A stretch of 64,000 bases of DNA from Rhodocyclales bacterium RIFCSPLOWO2_02_FULL_63_24 (GTDB lineage: Bacteria > Pseudomonadota > Gammaproteobacteria > Burkholderiales > Rhodocyclaceae), in assembly GCA_001828935.1 (NCBI GenBank), contig MHZX01000063.1, positions 1-64,000 of the forward strand, given 5' to 3'. Below are positions 1 to 11,293 of the stretch, one piece after another (the first letter of the stretch is position 1; every line of letters begins with the position of its first letter). A program made the position numbers and the translations under genes. Below the pieces are notes generated by a model. It was not told the origin of the DNA. It saw nothing but the letters and a program-made list of their open reading frames with translations, and searched no databases.

Positions 1-394
1 GATCGGCTTGGACACCAATGTTCTTGTTCGCTATGTCGCGCAGGACGATCCAAAACAATCGCCCGTGGCCACTCGCTTGATCGAGTCGTTGACGGTGGAC
101 GCGCGGGGCTATGTCAGCGTTGTTTCCGTGGTGGAGTTGATATGGGTGTTGAGCGACTGCTACGCATTGACGAAAGGCGAACTTTGCGAAGTCCTTGGAA
201 CCCTGTTGCGGACCAAGGAGATCGTCGTGGCGCACGCCGATACGGTGTGGCAAGCTTTGCGACTGTTCAGGGAAGGCAAGGCTGATTTTGCAGACTGCCT
301 GATCGAGCGGTTCGCGACTGCCGCAGGATGCGACTACACGGCCACCTTTGATCGCGATGCCGCAAAACACTGCGGCATGCGATTAATTGGCTGA
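1..394 (+). CDS. PIN-domain ribonuclease, VapC-type toxin (5' edge cut)
   Basis: Small PIN-domain protein of about 130 residues, the usual VapC size. The window opens on what is probably the last base of its ATG, because the in-frame sequence reads IGLDTNVLVRYVAQDD, the classic VapC start after Met. Acidic residues expected at the metal site are visible: Asp in LDTN, Glu in VVELIW and Asp in KADFADCL, with a further Asp in ATFDRDA near the C terminus. VapC toxins cleave tRNA or rRNA and are neutralised by a VapB partner, which should lie just upstream, outside the window. It converges on proB across 26 bp. The assignment to VapC rather than another PIN toxin is inference from size and motif. 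Confidence 0.85.
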   Translation, partial: IGLDTNVLVRYVAQDDPKQSPVATRLIESLTVDARGYVSVVSVVELIWVLSDCYALTKGELCEVLGTLLRTKEIVVAHADTVWQALRLFREGKADFADCLIERFATAAGCDYTATFDRDAAKHCGMRLIG

Positions 395-420
395 CATCGA
401 GCCAGGTAAATTGCACGCCC

Positions 421-2590
<2,170 letters not shown>

Positions 2591-2609
2591 CGTCGCGGGA
2601 GGATGAGGC

Positions 2610-2873
2610 TCAGGCTGCGGCCGGGATAATGCTGACGACGCGGCGCTTGGCCGGACCCTTGACGGCAAACTGCACGGTGCCCTCAATCTTGGCGAACAAC
2701 GTGTGATCCTTGCCGATACCGACATTGTCGCCGGGATGGAACTCGGTACCACGCTGTCGCACGATGATGCTGCCGGCGGAAATCAGTTCGCCGCCGTAGC
2801 TTTTGACGCCGAGGCGTTTCGACTCTGAATCGCGGCCGTTGCGGGAACTGCCGCCTGCTTTTTTGTGTGCCAT
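2610..2873 (-). CDS. rpmA: 50S ribosomal protein L27
   Basis: 87-residue ribosomal protein beginning [16 protein letters not shown], the conserved L27 N terminus that reaches the peptidyl transferase centre. Full family length. It follows rplU after 28 bp and shares its promoter. Confidence 0.98.
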   Translation of the reverse strand: MAHKKAGGSSRNGRDSESKRLGVKSYGGELISAGSIIVRQRGTEFHPGDNVGIGKDHTLFAKIEGTVQFAVKGPAKRRVVSIIPAAA

Positions 2874-2901
2874 GTTCTAGCTCCTGGTTCTGTCGTCGGA
2901 A

Positions 2902-3213
2902 TCAGGCGGCGATGCCGCTGATTTCGATTTCGGTGAAGTTTTGGCGATGGCCCTGATGCTTCTGGTAGTGCTTGCGGCGGCGCATCTTGAAAATGGTGAC
3001 CTTGGGATGGCGGCCCTGAGCGATCACTTTCGCGGTGACTTTGGCACCGGCAAGCATGGGGGAACCGATCTTGACCGATTCGCCCTCGCCGACCATGAGT
3101 ACCTGATCGAGAGTGATTTCAGTGCCTACATCAGCCGGTATCTGTTCTATTTTGAGTTTTTCGCCAGCTGCAACGCGATATTGCTTGCCGCCGGTTTTTA
3201 TGACCGCATACAT
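2902..3213 (-). CDS. rplU: 50S ribosomal protein L21
   Basis: 103-residue 23S rRNA-binding protein beginning [14 protein letters not shown]. The basic stretch [16 protein letters not shown] near the C terminus is the L21 signature. First gene of the leftward rplU-rpmA-obgE-proB series, with a good promoter about 40 bp upstream. Confidence 0.98.
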   Translation of the reverse strand: MYAVIKTGGKQYRVAAGEKLKIEQIPADVGTEITLDQVLMVGEGESVKIGSPMLAGAKVTAKVIAQGRHPKVTIFKMRRRKHYQKHQGHRQNFTEIEISGIAA

Positions 3214-3251
3214 GATGGAGACTCCAAATGGGATGACGCAAAGAACCGCGC

Positions 3252-3280
3252 AGTATACAGAGTGCCGGACCGCAGGTCAA
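3252..3280 (-). promoter_or_regulatory. Sigma-70 promoter for rplU-rpmA
   Basis: On the minus strand a -35 TTGACC is followed after exactly 17 bp by -10 TATACT, upstream of rplU. Both hexamers match the sigma-70 consensus at five of six positions. Transcription should start a few bases beyond 3252 and leave a leader of about 30 bases. Confidence 0.75.
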
Positions 3281-3336
3281 ATGTTTGAATCGATTTCGAT
3301 GCTGTTGAATCGACTCTCGATTCGGCGCCGCTGCCC

Positions 3337-4134
3337 CTAGCGGCCGGTCGCGGGCGGTGTATAGCCGATCGCCAGCGAGATCGCGTTGGCGGTCTCCTTG
3401 ACCAGGTCTGCCCAATCGGGACTGTGACGTTCGGCCGGGGCCGAAACGGAGAGGCCGGCAACCAGTTCACCGGTATCGTCACGCACTGGCGCGGCGATAC
3501 AGCGCAAGCCTTGCTCGATTTCCTCGTTGTCGAATGCCACGCCGTGGCGACGCGCACGATCCACTTCCCTTTCCAGCGCGGCAAGCGTGGTCAGCGATGT
3601 CGGGGTATAGCCGGGCAAACCGGTGCGCTTGACGTACTCGCGCAGTTTTTGCGGACCATCCTCGGCAAGGTACAGCTTGCCAACTGCGGTGACGTGCAGT
3701 GGGGCACGGGCACCGACCAGATGCACTACGCGCACCGACGAACGCCCGCTGGAAGTGCGCTCGACATAGACGATTTCGTCGCCCTGGCGCACTCCCAGAT
3801 TGACGCTTTCACCAAGCTGCTGGTGCAGGCGTTGCATCAGCGGCATCGCCGCTTCGCGGATGCTGATGCGCGATTTGACCACGTTGCCGAGTTCCATCAA
3901 GCGGATGCCCAGGCGGTAGGTGCCGGGATCGGCGCGTTCGACAAAACCAGAGGCGGTCATTGCGGCCAGGATGCGGTGCGCGGTCGACGGATGCAATCCC
4001 GTCTCCAGCGCCAATTGCTTGAGGCTGACGGGATCGGGGTGGTAGGAAAGGACATCGAGCAACTTCATCATGCGCTCGATGACCTGAATGCCGCTGCGGG
4101 CTTCCGGCGCGGCATCCGCGGGTTTATGCGGCAC
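3337..4134 (-). CDS. IclR-family transcriptional regulator
   Basis: 265 residues. The N-terminal winged helix-turn-helix covers about residues 15-80 (LKQLALETGLHPSTAHRIL is the recognition region). The C-terminal IclR effector domain covers about 90-255, with the family motifs GARAPLHVTAVGK and CIAAPVRD. The start is GTG, with a GAAGAG element upstream. It is divergent from lutABC, so regulation of lactate oxidation is the natural guess; known lut/lld regulators are usually GntR or LysR type, so the link is inference. Confidence 0.9.
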   Translation of the reverse strand: MPHKPADAAPEARSGIQVIERMMKLLDVLSYHPDPVSLKQLALETGLHPSTAHRILAAMTASGFVERADPGTYRLGIRLMELGNVVKSRISIREAAMPLMQRLHQQLGESVNLGVRQGDEIVYVERTSSGRSSVRVVHLVGARAPLHVTAVGKLYLAEDGPQKLREYVKRTGLPGYTPTSLTTLAALEREVDRARRHGVAFDNEEIEQGLRCIAAPVRDDTGELVAGLSVSAPAERHSPDWADLVKETANAISLAIGYTPPATGR

Positions 4135-4205
4135 GGCAATCTCTTCGAGGAAACGGGACTTCGGATACTATAGCAAAAGCCTTCGCCGACTCTAGGCGAA
4201 CATTC

Positions 4206-4313
4206 GCTTTGCATGCCGGGAGATCCGCTTCGCGGGCCGGCGTTTTGCATGCCTGGGATTCCCCTTCGGGGGCAGGTGCTTTGCATGCCTGGGATTCCCC
4301 TTCGGGGGCAGGC
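4206..4313. repeat. Three tandem 36-bp hairpin units upstream of lutA
   Basis: Units at 4206-4241, 4242-4277 and 4278-4313 abut with no spacer. Units 2 and 3 are almost identical; unit 1 is diverged. Each can fold into a stem with a TTC loop. The inner stem is CCCC/GGGG in units 2 and 3 and CCGC/GCGG in unit 1; the outer stem is GCCTG/CAGGC versus GCCGG/CCGGC. The differences keep pairing, which suggests selection on or copying of the structure. The array ends 23 bp before lutA and could lie in its leader RNA. Confidence 0.85.
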
Positions 4314-4336
4314 GACAACGAGATACGGAGTGTTTC

Positions 4337-5071
4337 ATGGCAAAGGTGCGCGTTGGACTGTTTGTGACCTGTCTGGTGGATTTGATGCGTCCACGCATCG
4401 GTTTTGCCACCTTGAAGCTGCTGGAAACAGCGGGCTGCGACGTGGTCGTGCCGGAGGCCCAGACCTGCTGTGGCCAGCCGGCGTGGAATTCGGGCGATGC
4501 GCCGGGCGCAGTGGCCTTGGCGAAAAAGACCATCGCCGAGTTCGAGGGCTTCGACTACGTCGTGACGCCTTCCGGCTCATGCGGCGACCACATTCGCAGC
4601 GAGTACCCGGCTTTGCTGGCGGCAGAGCCGGACTGGCGCGATCGCGCCACGGCGCTGGCCAGCCGCACCTACGAACTGACCGACTTCCTTGTCACGGTGC
4701 TGAAAGTCGACAGCGTGCCGGGCGACCATGAAGGCAGCATCACCTATCACGACTCCTGCAGCGGCCTGCGCAGCATGGGCATCAAGGATCAGCCGCGCGC
4801 GCTGCTGGCGAAAATGAACGGCGTTGAACTCAGGGAAATGAACGGCTGCGAGGAATGCTGCGGCTTCGGCGGCACTTTTTCGGTCAAGTTCGGCGAGGTC
4901 TCGGCCGCGATTGCCGAACGCAAGTGCGACAACGTGCTGGCCAGCGGCGCGCAGGCCGTGGTCGGCGGCGACCTCGGTTGCCTCTTGAACATCGAAGGCA
5001 AGCTGCGGCGCATGGGGAACGAGACGACGCAGGTGCTGCACGTCGCCGAAGTGCTGGCCGGGAGGGTCTGA
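4337..5071 (+). CDS. lutA: L-lactate dehydrogenase complex subunit LutA (Fe-S oxidoreductase)
   Basis: 244 residues with two CCG domains (cysteine-rich, heterodisulfide reductase type), including TCCGQPAWNSG and EECCGFGGTFSVK. This is the LutA/YkgE family. With LutB and LutC it forms a cytoplasmic complex that oxidises L-lactate to pyruvate. The ATG has a good ribosome site (GGAG 6 bp upstream). It ends 3 bp before lutB. The IclR regulator is divergent upstream. Confidence 0.93.
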   Translation: MAKVRVGLFVTCLVDLMRPRIGFATLKLLETAGCDVVVPEAQTCCGQPAWNSGDAPGAVALAKKTIAEFEGFDYVVTPSGSCGDHIRSEYPALLAAEPDWRDRATALASRTYELTDFLVTVLKVDSVPGDHEGSITYHDSCSGLRSMGIKDQPRALLAKMNGVELREMNGCEECCGFGGTFSVKFGEVSAAIAERKCDNVLASGAQAVVGGDLGCLLNIEGKLRRMGNETTQVLHVAEVLAGRV

Positions 5072-5074
5072 ATC

Positions 5075-6496
5075 GTGGAAATCAAATCCATGCATTTCAA
5101 AGCCAACGCCAGCGCAAAACTGGCGGACGTCGTCCTGCAGGGCAACCTTAAAAATGCCAAAGGCAAGTTCGTGACCAAGCGCGCCGAGGCGATCAAGGAT
5201 CTCGACGATTTCGAGGGCACGCGCGATGCCGCCGTTGCGATCCGCAACAAGGTCATCGACAATCTCGACTTGTGGCTTGAACGTTTCGAGCAGAAGGCCC
5301 TGGATACCGGCGCCCAGGTGCTGTGGGCGAAGGACGGCGCGGAGGTCTGCCGCCTGGTGACCGAGATCGCGAAGCGTCATGGCGTGAAGAAGGTCACCAA
5401 GTCGAAGTCGATGCTCTCCGAGGAGGCCGGACTCAACCAGGCGCTGGAAGCCGCCGGCATCCAGCCGGTGGAAACCGATCTCGGCGAATACATCCTGCAG
5501 GTGGACAACAACGAGCCGCCCAGCCACATCATCGCGCCGGCGGTGCATAAGAGCCTGAGCGACGTCGCCGACCTGTTCCACAAGGTGCATGGCACGCCGC
5601 GCAAGACCGAAATCCCGGCGTTGACGCGCGAGGCGCGCGAAGTGCTGCGCGGACATTTTCTTTCCGCGGAGATGGGCCTCTCGGGCGGCAATTTCCTGGT
5701 CGCCGAGACCGGCTCGGTGGCACTGGTGACCAACGAGGGCAACGGCCGCATGGTGACGACCATGCCCAAGGTGCATGTGGTCATCACCGGCATCGAGAAG
5801 GTGATCCCGACCCTCGAAGACTTGTCGACCTTGATGCGCATCCTGCCGCGTTCGGCCACCGGGCAGTCGATCTCGAATTACTTTTCGATCCTCACCGGCG
5901 TCAAGAGGCCGGAGGAGCATGACGGCCCCGAGCACCTGTATTTCGTGTTGGTCGATAGCGGCCGCGCCGATGTGGTGGGCGGCGACTTCCACGCCATGCT
6001 GCGCTGCATCCGCTGCGGCGCCTGCATGAACCATTGTCCCGTGTATCAGACCATCGGCGGCCACGCCTACGGCTGGGTCTATCCGGGACCGATGGGTTCG
6101 GTGCTGACGCCGCTGTATGCGGGCATCGAAAATTCCATTGATCTGCCGCATGCCGCCACTCTGTGTAACCAGTGCGGCATCGTATGTCCGGTCAAGATTC
6201 CGCTGCCCGACCTGTTGCGCAAACTGCGCGAAAAGCAGACCGAGCGCGGCTTGCGCCCGTTGACCGAACGCATCGGCCTGCGCCTGTGGGCCTGGGTGGC
6301 GCAGCGGCCCACGCTCTATGCTCTGGGGGCCAGCCTCGGTGCGCGCTACCTGAAGTGGCTGGCCGGCGAATCGAACCGCATCCGCCTGCTGCCGACCGCG
6401 CCGGAATGGACCCTGGGGCGCGACTTCCCGGCGCCGCAGGGCAAGACTTTCCGCGAACTGTATGCCGCGCGCCGCAACGCGACGCCGCGCGCCTGA
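5075..6496 (+). CDS. lutB: L-lactate dehydrogenase complex subunit LutB
   Basis: 473-residue LutB/YkgF protein. The N-terminal LUD domain spans about residues 70-300. A ferredoxin-like region follows with CIRCGACMNHCPVY and CNQCGIVCPVKIP, each a 4Fe-4S motif. The C-terminal DUF3390 region covers about 400-470. It starts with GTG behind a strong GGGAGG. Known role of the family: electron transfer in NAD-independent L-lactate oxidation. Confidence 0.95.
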   Translation: MEIKSMHFKANASAKLADVVLQGNLKNAKGKFVTKRAEAIKDLDDFEGTRDAAVAIRNKVIDNLDLWLERFEQKALDTGAQVLWAKDGAEVCRLVTEIAKRHGVKKVTKSKSMLSEEAGLNQALEAAGIQPVETDLGEYILQVDNNEPPSHIIAPAVHKSLSDVADLFHKVHGTPRKTEIPALTREAREVLRGHFLSAEMGLSGGNFLVAETGSVALVTNEGNGRMVTTMPKVHVVITGIEKVIPTLEDLSTLMRILPRSATGQSISNYFSILTGVKRPEEHDGPEHLYFVLVDSGRADVVGGDFHAMLRCIRCGACMNHCPVYQTIGGHAYGWVYPGPMGSVLTPLYAGIENSIDLPHAATLCNQCGIVCPVKIPLPDLLRKLREKQTERGLRPLTERIGLRLWAWVAQRPTLYALGASLGARYLKWLAGESNRIRLLPTAPEWTLGRDFPAPQGKTFRELYAARRNATPRA

Positions 6497-6516
6497 CCCG
6501 AATAGAGGAAAACGCC

Positions 6517-7176
6517 ATGAGTTCTCGTGAAGACATTCTCGGCCGCGTGCGCGCCGGACTCCAGCGCAACGGCGCCAATGCGGCCGCCGGCCGTGAAGCG
6601 ATGGCCGCCGCGTTGGCCAACCGCGTTCAAGGTCCGAAACCGGCCATGGACAGCTCGCCGAAGGCGCTGCTGGAACGCTTTCGTGTCAAGTCGGAACAGC
6701 AGTCGACTACCGTCGATATCGTCGCCCAGGAAAGCGACGCGCCTGCGGCGATCGCGCGTTACCTGACAGCCATGAACTTGCCGAAATCGGCCGTTGCCCA
6801 GCCCTCGCTGGCGGCACTGGACTGGTCCGGTGCGGGACTCTCGGTCGAGCCGCGCGGCGCGCGCGACGCCGATTTGGTGGGCATCACCGGCTGTTTCTGC
6901 GCTGTCGCCGAAACCGGCACGCTGATGATGTGTTCCTCGCCCGAGACGCCTGCCGCCGTCAGTCTGCTGCCGGAGACGCACATTGCGATCGTGCGCGCCG
7001 CGCGCATCCTGCCCTATATGGAAGACGCCTGGAATCTGGCGCGGCAGGAACTGGGCGCCTTGCCGCGTGCCGTTAATTTCATCTCAGGGCCCTCGCGCAC
7101 CGGCGACATCGAACAGACCATCGTGCTCGGCGCGCATGGCCCCTATCGCGTCCATCTGGTGATCGTGGAGGAGTGA
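6517..7176 (+). CDS. lutC: L-lactate dehydrogenase complex subunit LutC
   Basis: 219-residue LUD-domain protein of the LutC/YkgG family. The motifs GITGCFCAVAETGTLMM and INFISGPSRTGDIE are typical. The ATG at 6517 (MSSREDIL) follows GAGGAA at good distance; the frame stays open upstream through lutB but that part is not coding. It sits 20 bp after lutB and is third in the lut operon. Confidence 0.95.
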   Translation: MSSREDILGRVRAGLQRNGANAAAGREAMAAALANRVQGPKPAMDSSPKALLERFRVKSEQQSTTVDIVAQESDAPAAIARYLTAMNLPKSAVAQPSLAALDWSGAGLSVEPRGARDADLVGITGCFCAVAETGTLMMCSSPETPAAVSLLPETHIAIVRAARILPYMEDAWNLARQELGALPRAVNFISGPSRTGDIEQTIVLGAHGPYRVHLVIVEE

Positions 7177-7177
7177 T

Positions 7178-8179
7178 ATGCGTGGATTGTTGAGCTTGCT
7201 TGCCGTGCTGTTCGCCGTGGCGCCAGCGCCGACTCTTGCGCAGATCGGTGAAGAAGTGCTGCCGCCGGTGTTCGTCGAAACCCTGCTTGAACTGCCCGAC
7301 GATGCCGCACAGGCGGCCAAGTCGGGCAAGCGCCTGTTGCTGTATTTCGGTCAGGTCGGCTGTCCTTACTGCAAGGAACTGATGCAGACCAATTTCACGC
7401 AGAAGGCCATCGTCGACAAGACAGCCAGGCATTTCCTGCCGATTGCCTTCAACCTGTTCGGTGATCGCGAAGTGACCTGGTTCGACGGCAAGGTACGGAG
7501 CGAAAAGGAATTCGCCAAATTCCTCAAAGTGCAGTTCACGCCGACGCTGCTGCTGCTCGATGAGAAGGGCAACATCATCGCGCGCATCAACGGCTATTAC
7601 CCGCCGCATCGGTTTTCCGCGGCCCTCGAGTACTCGGCGCAGCGACTGGAAGGCAAGCTGTCGTTTGCCGAGCACATGCGGTCGGTGCCGCAAACCGGTG
7701 CCAGGGCCACGCTCAACGAACAGCCCTTTTTCATCAAGCCGCCCTTCAATCTGGCGCGCAAGCCAGGCAGCAAGCCCTTGGCCGTGCTGTTCGAGACGCG
7801 CCACTGCGCGCCCTGCGACGAACTGCACCAGGAAGGTTTCAAGCGCGAGAAGACGCTGGCCGCGATTGCGCGCTTCGACGTCGCGCGTTTTTCGCTTTCG
7901 GGCCGCGAGACACTGACCACGCCGGACGGGCGCAGCACAAGTGCGGAGGCCTGGGGCAAGGAACTGAAGATCAGCTATACGCCGAGCGTGGTGTTCTTCG
8001 ATGACACGGGCCGCGAAGTGTTCCGTCTCGAAGCCTACCTGCGCCCCTTCCATTTCGCCTCGTCCTTCGAGTATGTGAGCAGCGGCGCTTACCGCAAGGA
8101 GCCGGAGTTCCAGCGTTTCCTGCAGAACAAGGCCGAGCACATGAAGGAAAGCGGCGAGAAGCTGGAGCTGTGGAAATAG
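7178..8179 (+). CDS. Exported double-thioredoxin-fold protein
   Basis: 333 residues with a clear signal peptide (cleavage near PAPTLAQ) and two thioredoxin-like domains. The first, about residues 45-165, has GCPYCKELM; the second, about 195-315, has HCAPCDELH. Each also has the cis-Pro region (FTPTLLLLD and YTPSVVFFD). It resembles SoxW-type periplasmic thioredoxins. It starts 2 bp after lutC, so it is in the lut operon, yet no lactate role is known for such a protein. It may reduce or repair periplasmic cysteines, possibly in cytochrome maturation. The signal-peptide end overlaps a copy of the 22-bp word. Confidence 0.8.
   Translation: MRGLLSLLAVLFAVAPAPTLAQIGEEVLPPVFVETLLELPDDAAQAAKSGKRLLLYFGQVGCPYCKELMQTNFTQKAIVDKTARHFLPIAFNLFGDREVTWFDGKVRSEKEFAKFLKVQFTPTLLLLDEKGNIIARINGYYPPHRFSAALEYSAQRLEGKLSFAEHMRSVPQTGARATLNEQPFFIKPPFNLARKPGSKPLAVLFETRHCAPCDELHQEGFKREKTLAAIARFDVARFSLSGRETLTTPDGRSTSAEAWGKELKISYTPSVVFFDDTGREVFRLEAYLRPFHFASSFEYVSSGAYRKEPEFQRFLQNKAEHMKESGEKLELWK
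7213..7234 (-). repeat. 22-bp word, copy 1
   Basis: Minus-strand copy with the full AGTCGGCGCTGGCG block and ACGGCG. It lies in the signal-peptide codons of the thioredoxin-fold gene (PAPTL). Confidence 0.7.
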
Positions 8180-8182
8180 TTT

Positions 8183-11100
8183 CTAGGCGTTGGTGCCGAG
8201 GAAGCGTTCGAACTCGGCCAGCGGCAGCGGCGGGCTGAACAAAAAGCCCTGATAGGCCCGGCAGCCATGCTGTGCGAGGAATTCGCGCTGGGCTTCGGTT
8301 TCGACCCCCTCGGCGATGACATGGAGCCCAAGGCCGGCGGCCATGGTGATGATGGTTTGGGTAACGATGCCGTCGCTGACGTTGTTGGGAAGCTTGAGCA
8401 CGAAGGCGCGGTCGATCTTCAGCTGGTCGAGCGGCAGCCGGGTCAGGTAGGAGAGCGAGGAGTAGCCGGTGCCGAAGTCGTCCAGCGAGAAGGCGATCCC
8501 CAGCTTCTTGATAGCCTGCATTTGGCGAATGGTGTCCTCGACGTTGTCCAGCACCAGGCTCTCGGTAAGTTCCAGCTTGAGGCGTGACGGATTGGCACCG
8601 CTGGTTTTCAGGACGTCGCGTATCTGGTCGACAAAATTCGCTTCGCGGAACTCGCGCGGACTGACATTGACCGCCAGTTGCAGGTCGCGTGTGCGCGGAT
8701 CGTCCGACCACGCCGCGAGCTGCGCGCAGGCCGTTTCCAGGACCCAGCGACCGATGGGCAGGATCAGTCCGGTTTCCTCCGCCAGCGGGACGAAACTGAG
8801 CGGCGACACCCACCCGTGTTCGGGGCTACGCCAGCGCAGCAGGGCTTCGGCGCCGATTGCGCGGCCTTTGCCGTCGACCTGCGGCTGGTAGTGCAACTCG
8901 AGTTCATTGCGTTCCAGCGCCAGATGCAGGCCGCCTTCGAGTTCATGCCTGTCCTTGGCGGCCTGGTTCATGCTCGCGGTGAAGAACTGCACGTTGTTGC
9001 GCCCCGCCGACTTGGCGTGGTACATCGCGGTATCGGCGTTCTGCATCAGCGTTTCGGCGTTGTCGCCGTCGTCGGGAAAGACCGCAATGCCGATGCTCGG
9101 CGTGGTGTGCAATTCGTGATCCGCGATGCGATAGGGCAAGCCCAGCGTGTCGAGGATCTTGTCGGCCACGTTGCCGGCAGCGGTGGCCTCGATTCCGGTC
9201 AGCACCACCACGAACTCGTCGCCGCCGAGCCGGGCGACCACGTCGCTGTCGCGCACACTGGCCGTGAGCCGGATCGCGACCTCCTGCAGCAGGCCGTCGC
9301 CGAGATGATGGCCGAGCGTGTCGTTGATGTTCTTGAAGCGGTCCATGTCGATGAACATCAGCGCCAGGTGTCCGCCATCCCGTCGTGCCGTGGCCAGCGC
9401 CTGATCGAGGCGTCCCTGCAGGTTGTAGCGGTTGGGCAGGCCGGTCAGCGTGTCGTGCAGCGCGAGATGGTTGATACGTTCCTCCGCCACCTTGCGTTCG
9501 GTCATGTCGGTGAAGCTGCCGATGTAGCAGTCGATTTCCCCTGCGCCGTTCCTGACGGCGGAGATCGTCAGCCATTTTGGATAGTAGCTGCCATCCTTGC
9601 GCCGATCCCATATTTCGCCCTGCCAGAAACTCTCGCTGTTGATGGCCTGCCACATGGCCCGGTATTCCTCGGCCGTGGTGCGCCCGGAAGCTAGGATGCT
9701 CGGGTCCAGTCCGCGAACGTCGTCGGCCTCGTAGCCGGTCAGCCGGCAGAAGGCATGATTCACTTCGACGATGCGGTTGCCGGCGTCGGTGATGACGATC
9801 GCTTCGCCGCTGCGTTCGAACACGGTGGCCAGCAGCCGCATCCGATGCTCGGCCGCCTGGCGTTCGGTAATGTCGCGCCAGAGGGTATGCAAAACGACTT
9901 CGCCGCCCATGGTGATCGGGGTCAGCGTGACTTCGACCGGGACATTGGAGCCATCGGCGCGCGCGTGCATCCATTCGAAGCGGTGATAGCCGACCTCGAA
10001 CGCGATGGCAATCATCGCCGCGGCTTTCTCGTCCGACGCGCGCCCGTCCGGTTGGCGCGCAGGCGAGATGTCGGCGGGGCGGCGGTTGAGAAATTCCTGC
10101 TTGCTGCCATAGCGCAGCATCTTCAGGGTGGCGGCATTGCAGTCGATGAAGTTGCCATTCTTCAGCAGCAGTATCGGATCGTTCATGTCTTCGAACAGGT
10201 GCCGAAACACTTCCTCGCTTTCGGTCTGCTCGGCGACCAGGTATTTCTCACGTGCCGCCATGTGCCGCAGACGCAGCAGTAGATAGCTCAGCAAGCCCAA
10301 CAGCAGCGTGCCGGAAACGCCGACCGCGGTGGCACGGACCTTCCAGCCGGCCAGCACATCGCCATGAGCCAGGGCGGCGGCAACGAAGAAGGGATAGTGT
10401 TCCAGCTTGCGGAAACTGAAGCTGCGCATCACGCCGTCGATCGGCCCGGTGCGCGCCGAGACCGATCCCGTGGGGCCGGCGCCGATGGCGGCACGGGTCG
10501 GACTGTCGGCTGGCAGCGGCTTGTTGATCTCGCTGTCGAGCGGTGGCCAGCGCACGACCAGGGCGAAGTCGTCGCTGCGGCGAATTGCGATCATGCCTTG
10601 GTGACCGATGTCCAGCGAGCGGAACAGCTTTTGGAAATGCTGTAGTTCGAGTCCGGCGATGACCACGCCGAGAAAGCGGCCCTGCTTGTCGCGCAGCGCC
10701 CTCGCTATGCCGACTGTCTGCAAGCCGGTGACGCTCGAGATCTGTACTTTGGAAAACACCGGGCCGCTGGCTGGATCGTCGCGCAGTTGGCGAAAAATAT
10801 CGCGCTCGGCGATATTGGGGTGCGCTCCGCTCAGCGTACCCGAGGTGTAGAGCAGGTCGCCGCTGGCATCGAATACGCGCAAGGCGGATATTTCGTCGAA
10901 GTTGAGCCAGCGGGCATCCAGTTCCGCCGTGATCGCGGCGCGATAGGCGGGCACCGCCTGCCGGTTCAGCGCGGCTTCGGGAAGCGTGCGCGCCAAGCCC
11001 TGCAAGGCGGCATCGCAGCGGCGCAGCGTCGCATCCAGTCGCGCTTCGAGCATCGACGCGTAGTTGCGCGCCGTGATGCCGGCCTCGCGCAATGCTTCGT

Positions 11101-11221
11101 GGCGCGCGATCCAGATCATGGTGCCGAGGATCAGGGCGACGCCGATCACCACGACGCACAGCAACGCAATGAGGTTCCTGCGTTGCCGGATACTCGCGAC
11201 CAAAGGCAATGTTGGGCTCAT
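8183..11221 (-). CDS. Membrane-bound PAS-PAS-GGDEF-EAL c-di-GMP protein
   Basis: 1012 residues from the preferred ATG; a TTG 54 bp upstream could add 18. One membrane segment near residues 15-38, a periplasmic Cache-like sensor to about 290, then a second segment (GTLLLGLLSYLLL). Two PAS domains follow (about 340-455 and 465-580). GGDEF is intact at RLGGDEFVVVL, and EAL has intact [13 protein letters not shown] and DDFGTGYSS, so both cyclase and phosphodiesterase activity are possible. It converges on the thioredoxin gene with 3 bp between stops. The signal sensed is unknown. Confidence 0.93.
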   Translation of the reverse strand: MSPTLPLVASIRQRRNLIALLCVVVIGVALILGTMIWIARHEALREAGITARNYASMLEARLDATLRRCDAALQGLARTLPEAALNRQAVPAYRAAITAELDARWLNFDEISALRVFDASGDLLYTSGTLSGAHPNIAERDIFRQLRDDPASGPVFSKVQISSVTGLQTVGIARALRDKQGRFLGVVIAGLELQHFQKLFRSLDIGHQGMIAIRRSDDFALVVRWPPLDSEINKPLPADSPTRAAIGAGPTGSVSARTGPIDGVMRSFSFRKLEHYPFFVAAALAHGDVLAGWKVRATAVGVSGTLLLGLLSYLLLRLRHMAAREKYLVAEQTESEEVFRHLFEDMNDPILLLKNGNFIDCNAATLKMLRYGSKQEFLNRRPADISPARQPDGRASDEKAAAMIAIAFEVGYHRFEWMHARADGSNVPVEVTLTPITMGGEVVLHTLWRDITERQAAEHRMRLLATVFERSGEAIVITDAGNRIVEVNHAFCRLTGYEADDVRGLDPSILASGRTTAEEYRAMWQAINSESFWQGEIWDRRKDGSYYPKWLTISAVRNGAGEIDCYIGSFTDMTERKVAEERINHLALHDTLTGLPNRYNLQGRLDQALATARRDGGHLALMFIDMDRFKNINDTLGHHLGDGLLQEVAIRLTASVRDSDVVARLGGDEFVVVLTGIEATAAGNVADKILDTLGLPYRIADHELHTTPSIGIAVFPDDGDNAETLMQNADTAMYHAKSAGRNNVQFFTASMNQAAKDRHELEGGLHLALERNELELHYQPQVDGKGRAIGAEALLRWRSPEHGWVSPLSFVPLAEETGLILPIGRWVLETACAQLAAWSDDPRTRDLQLAVNVSPREFREANFVDQIRDVLKTSGANPSRLKLELTESLVLDNVEDTIRQMQAIKKLGIAFSLDDFGTGYSSLSYLTRLPLDQLKIDRAFVLKLPNNVSDGIVTQTIITMAAGLGLHVIAEGVETEAQREFLAQHGCRAYQGFLFSPPLPLAEFERFLGTNA

Positions 11222-11293
11222 GGTCGCATTGTGCAAAGTCTGCCGGACGTTGGCAAATCCATGTCGAAAGCGCAATGCGCGGCAAGCGGAGCG

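Noticed and set aside
4206-4313. Tandem 36-bp units as a CRISPR array
   Set aside because: Units abut without spacers and no cas gene is present.
4577-6151. Long minus-strand ORF of 524 codons, and other long antisense ORFs such as 14032-16929 (+) and 50906-53551 (-)
   Set aside because: They lie opposite lutB, the PAS-GGDEF-EAL gene and secA, which have clear family motifs. The antisense proteins are rich in His, Arg, Asp and Gln as expected for shadows in GC-rich DNA.
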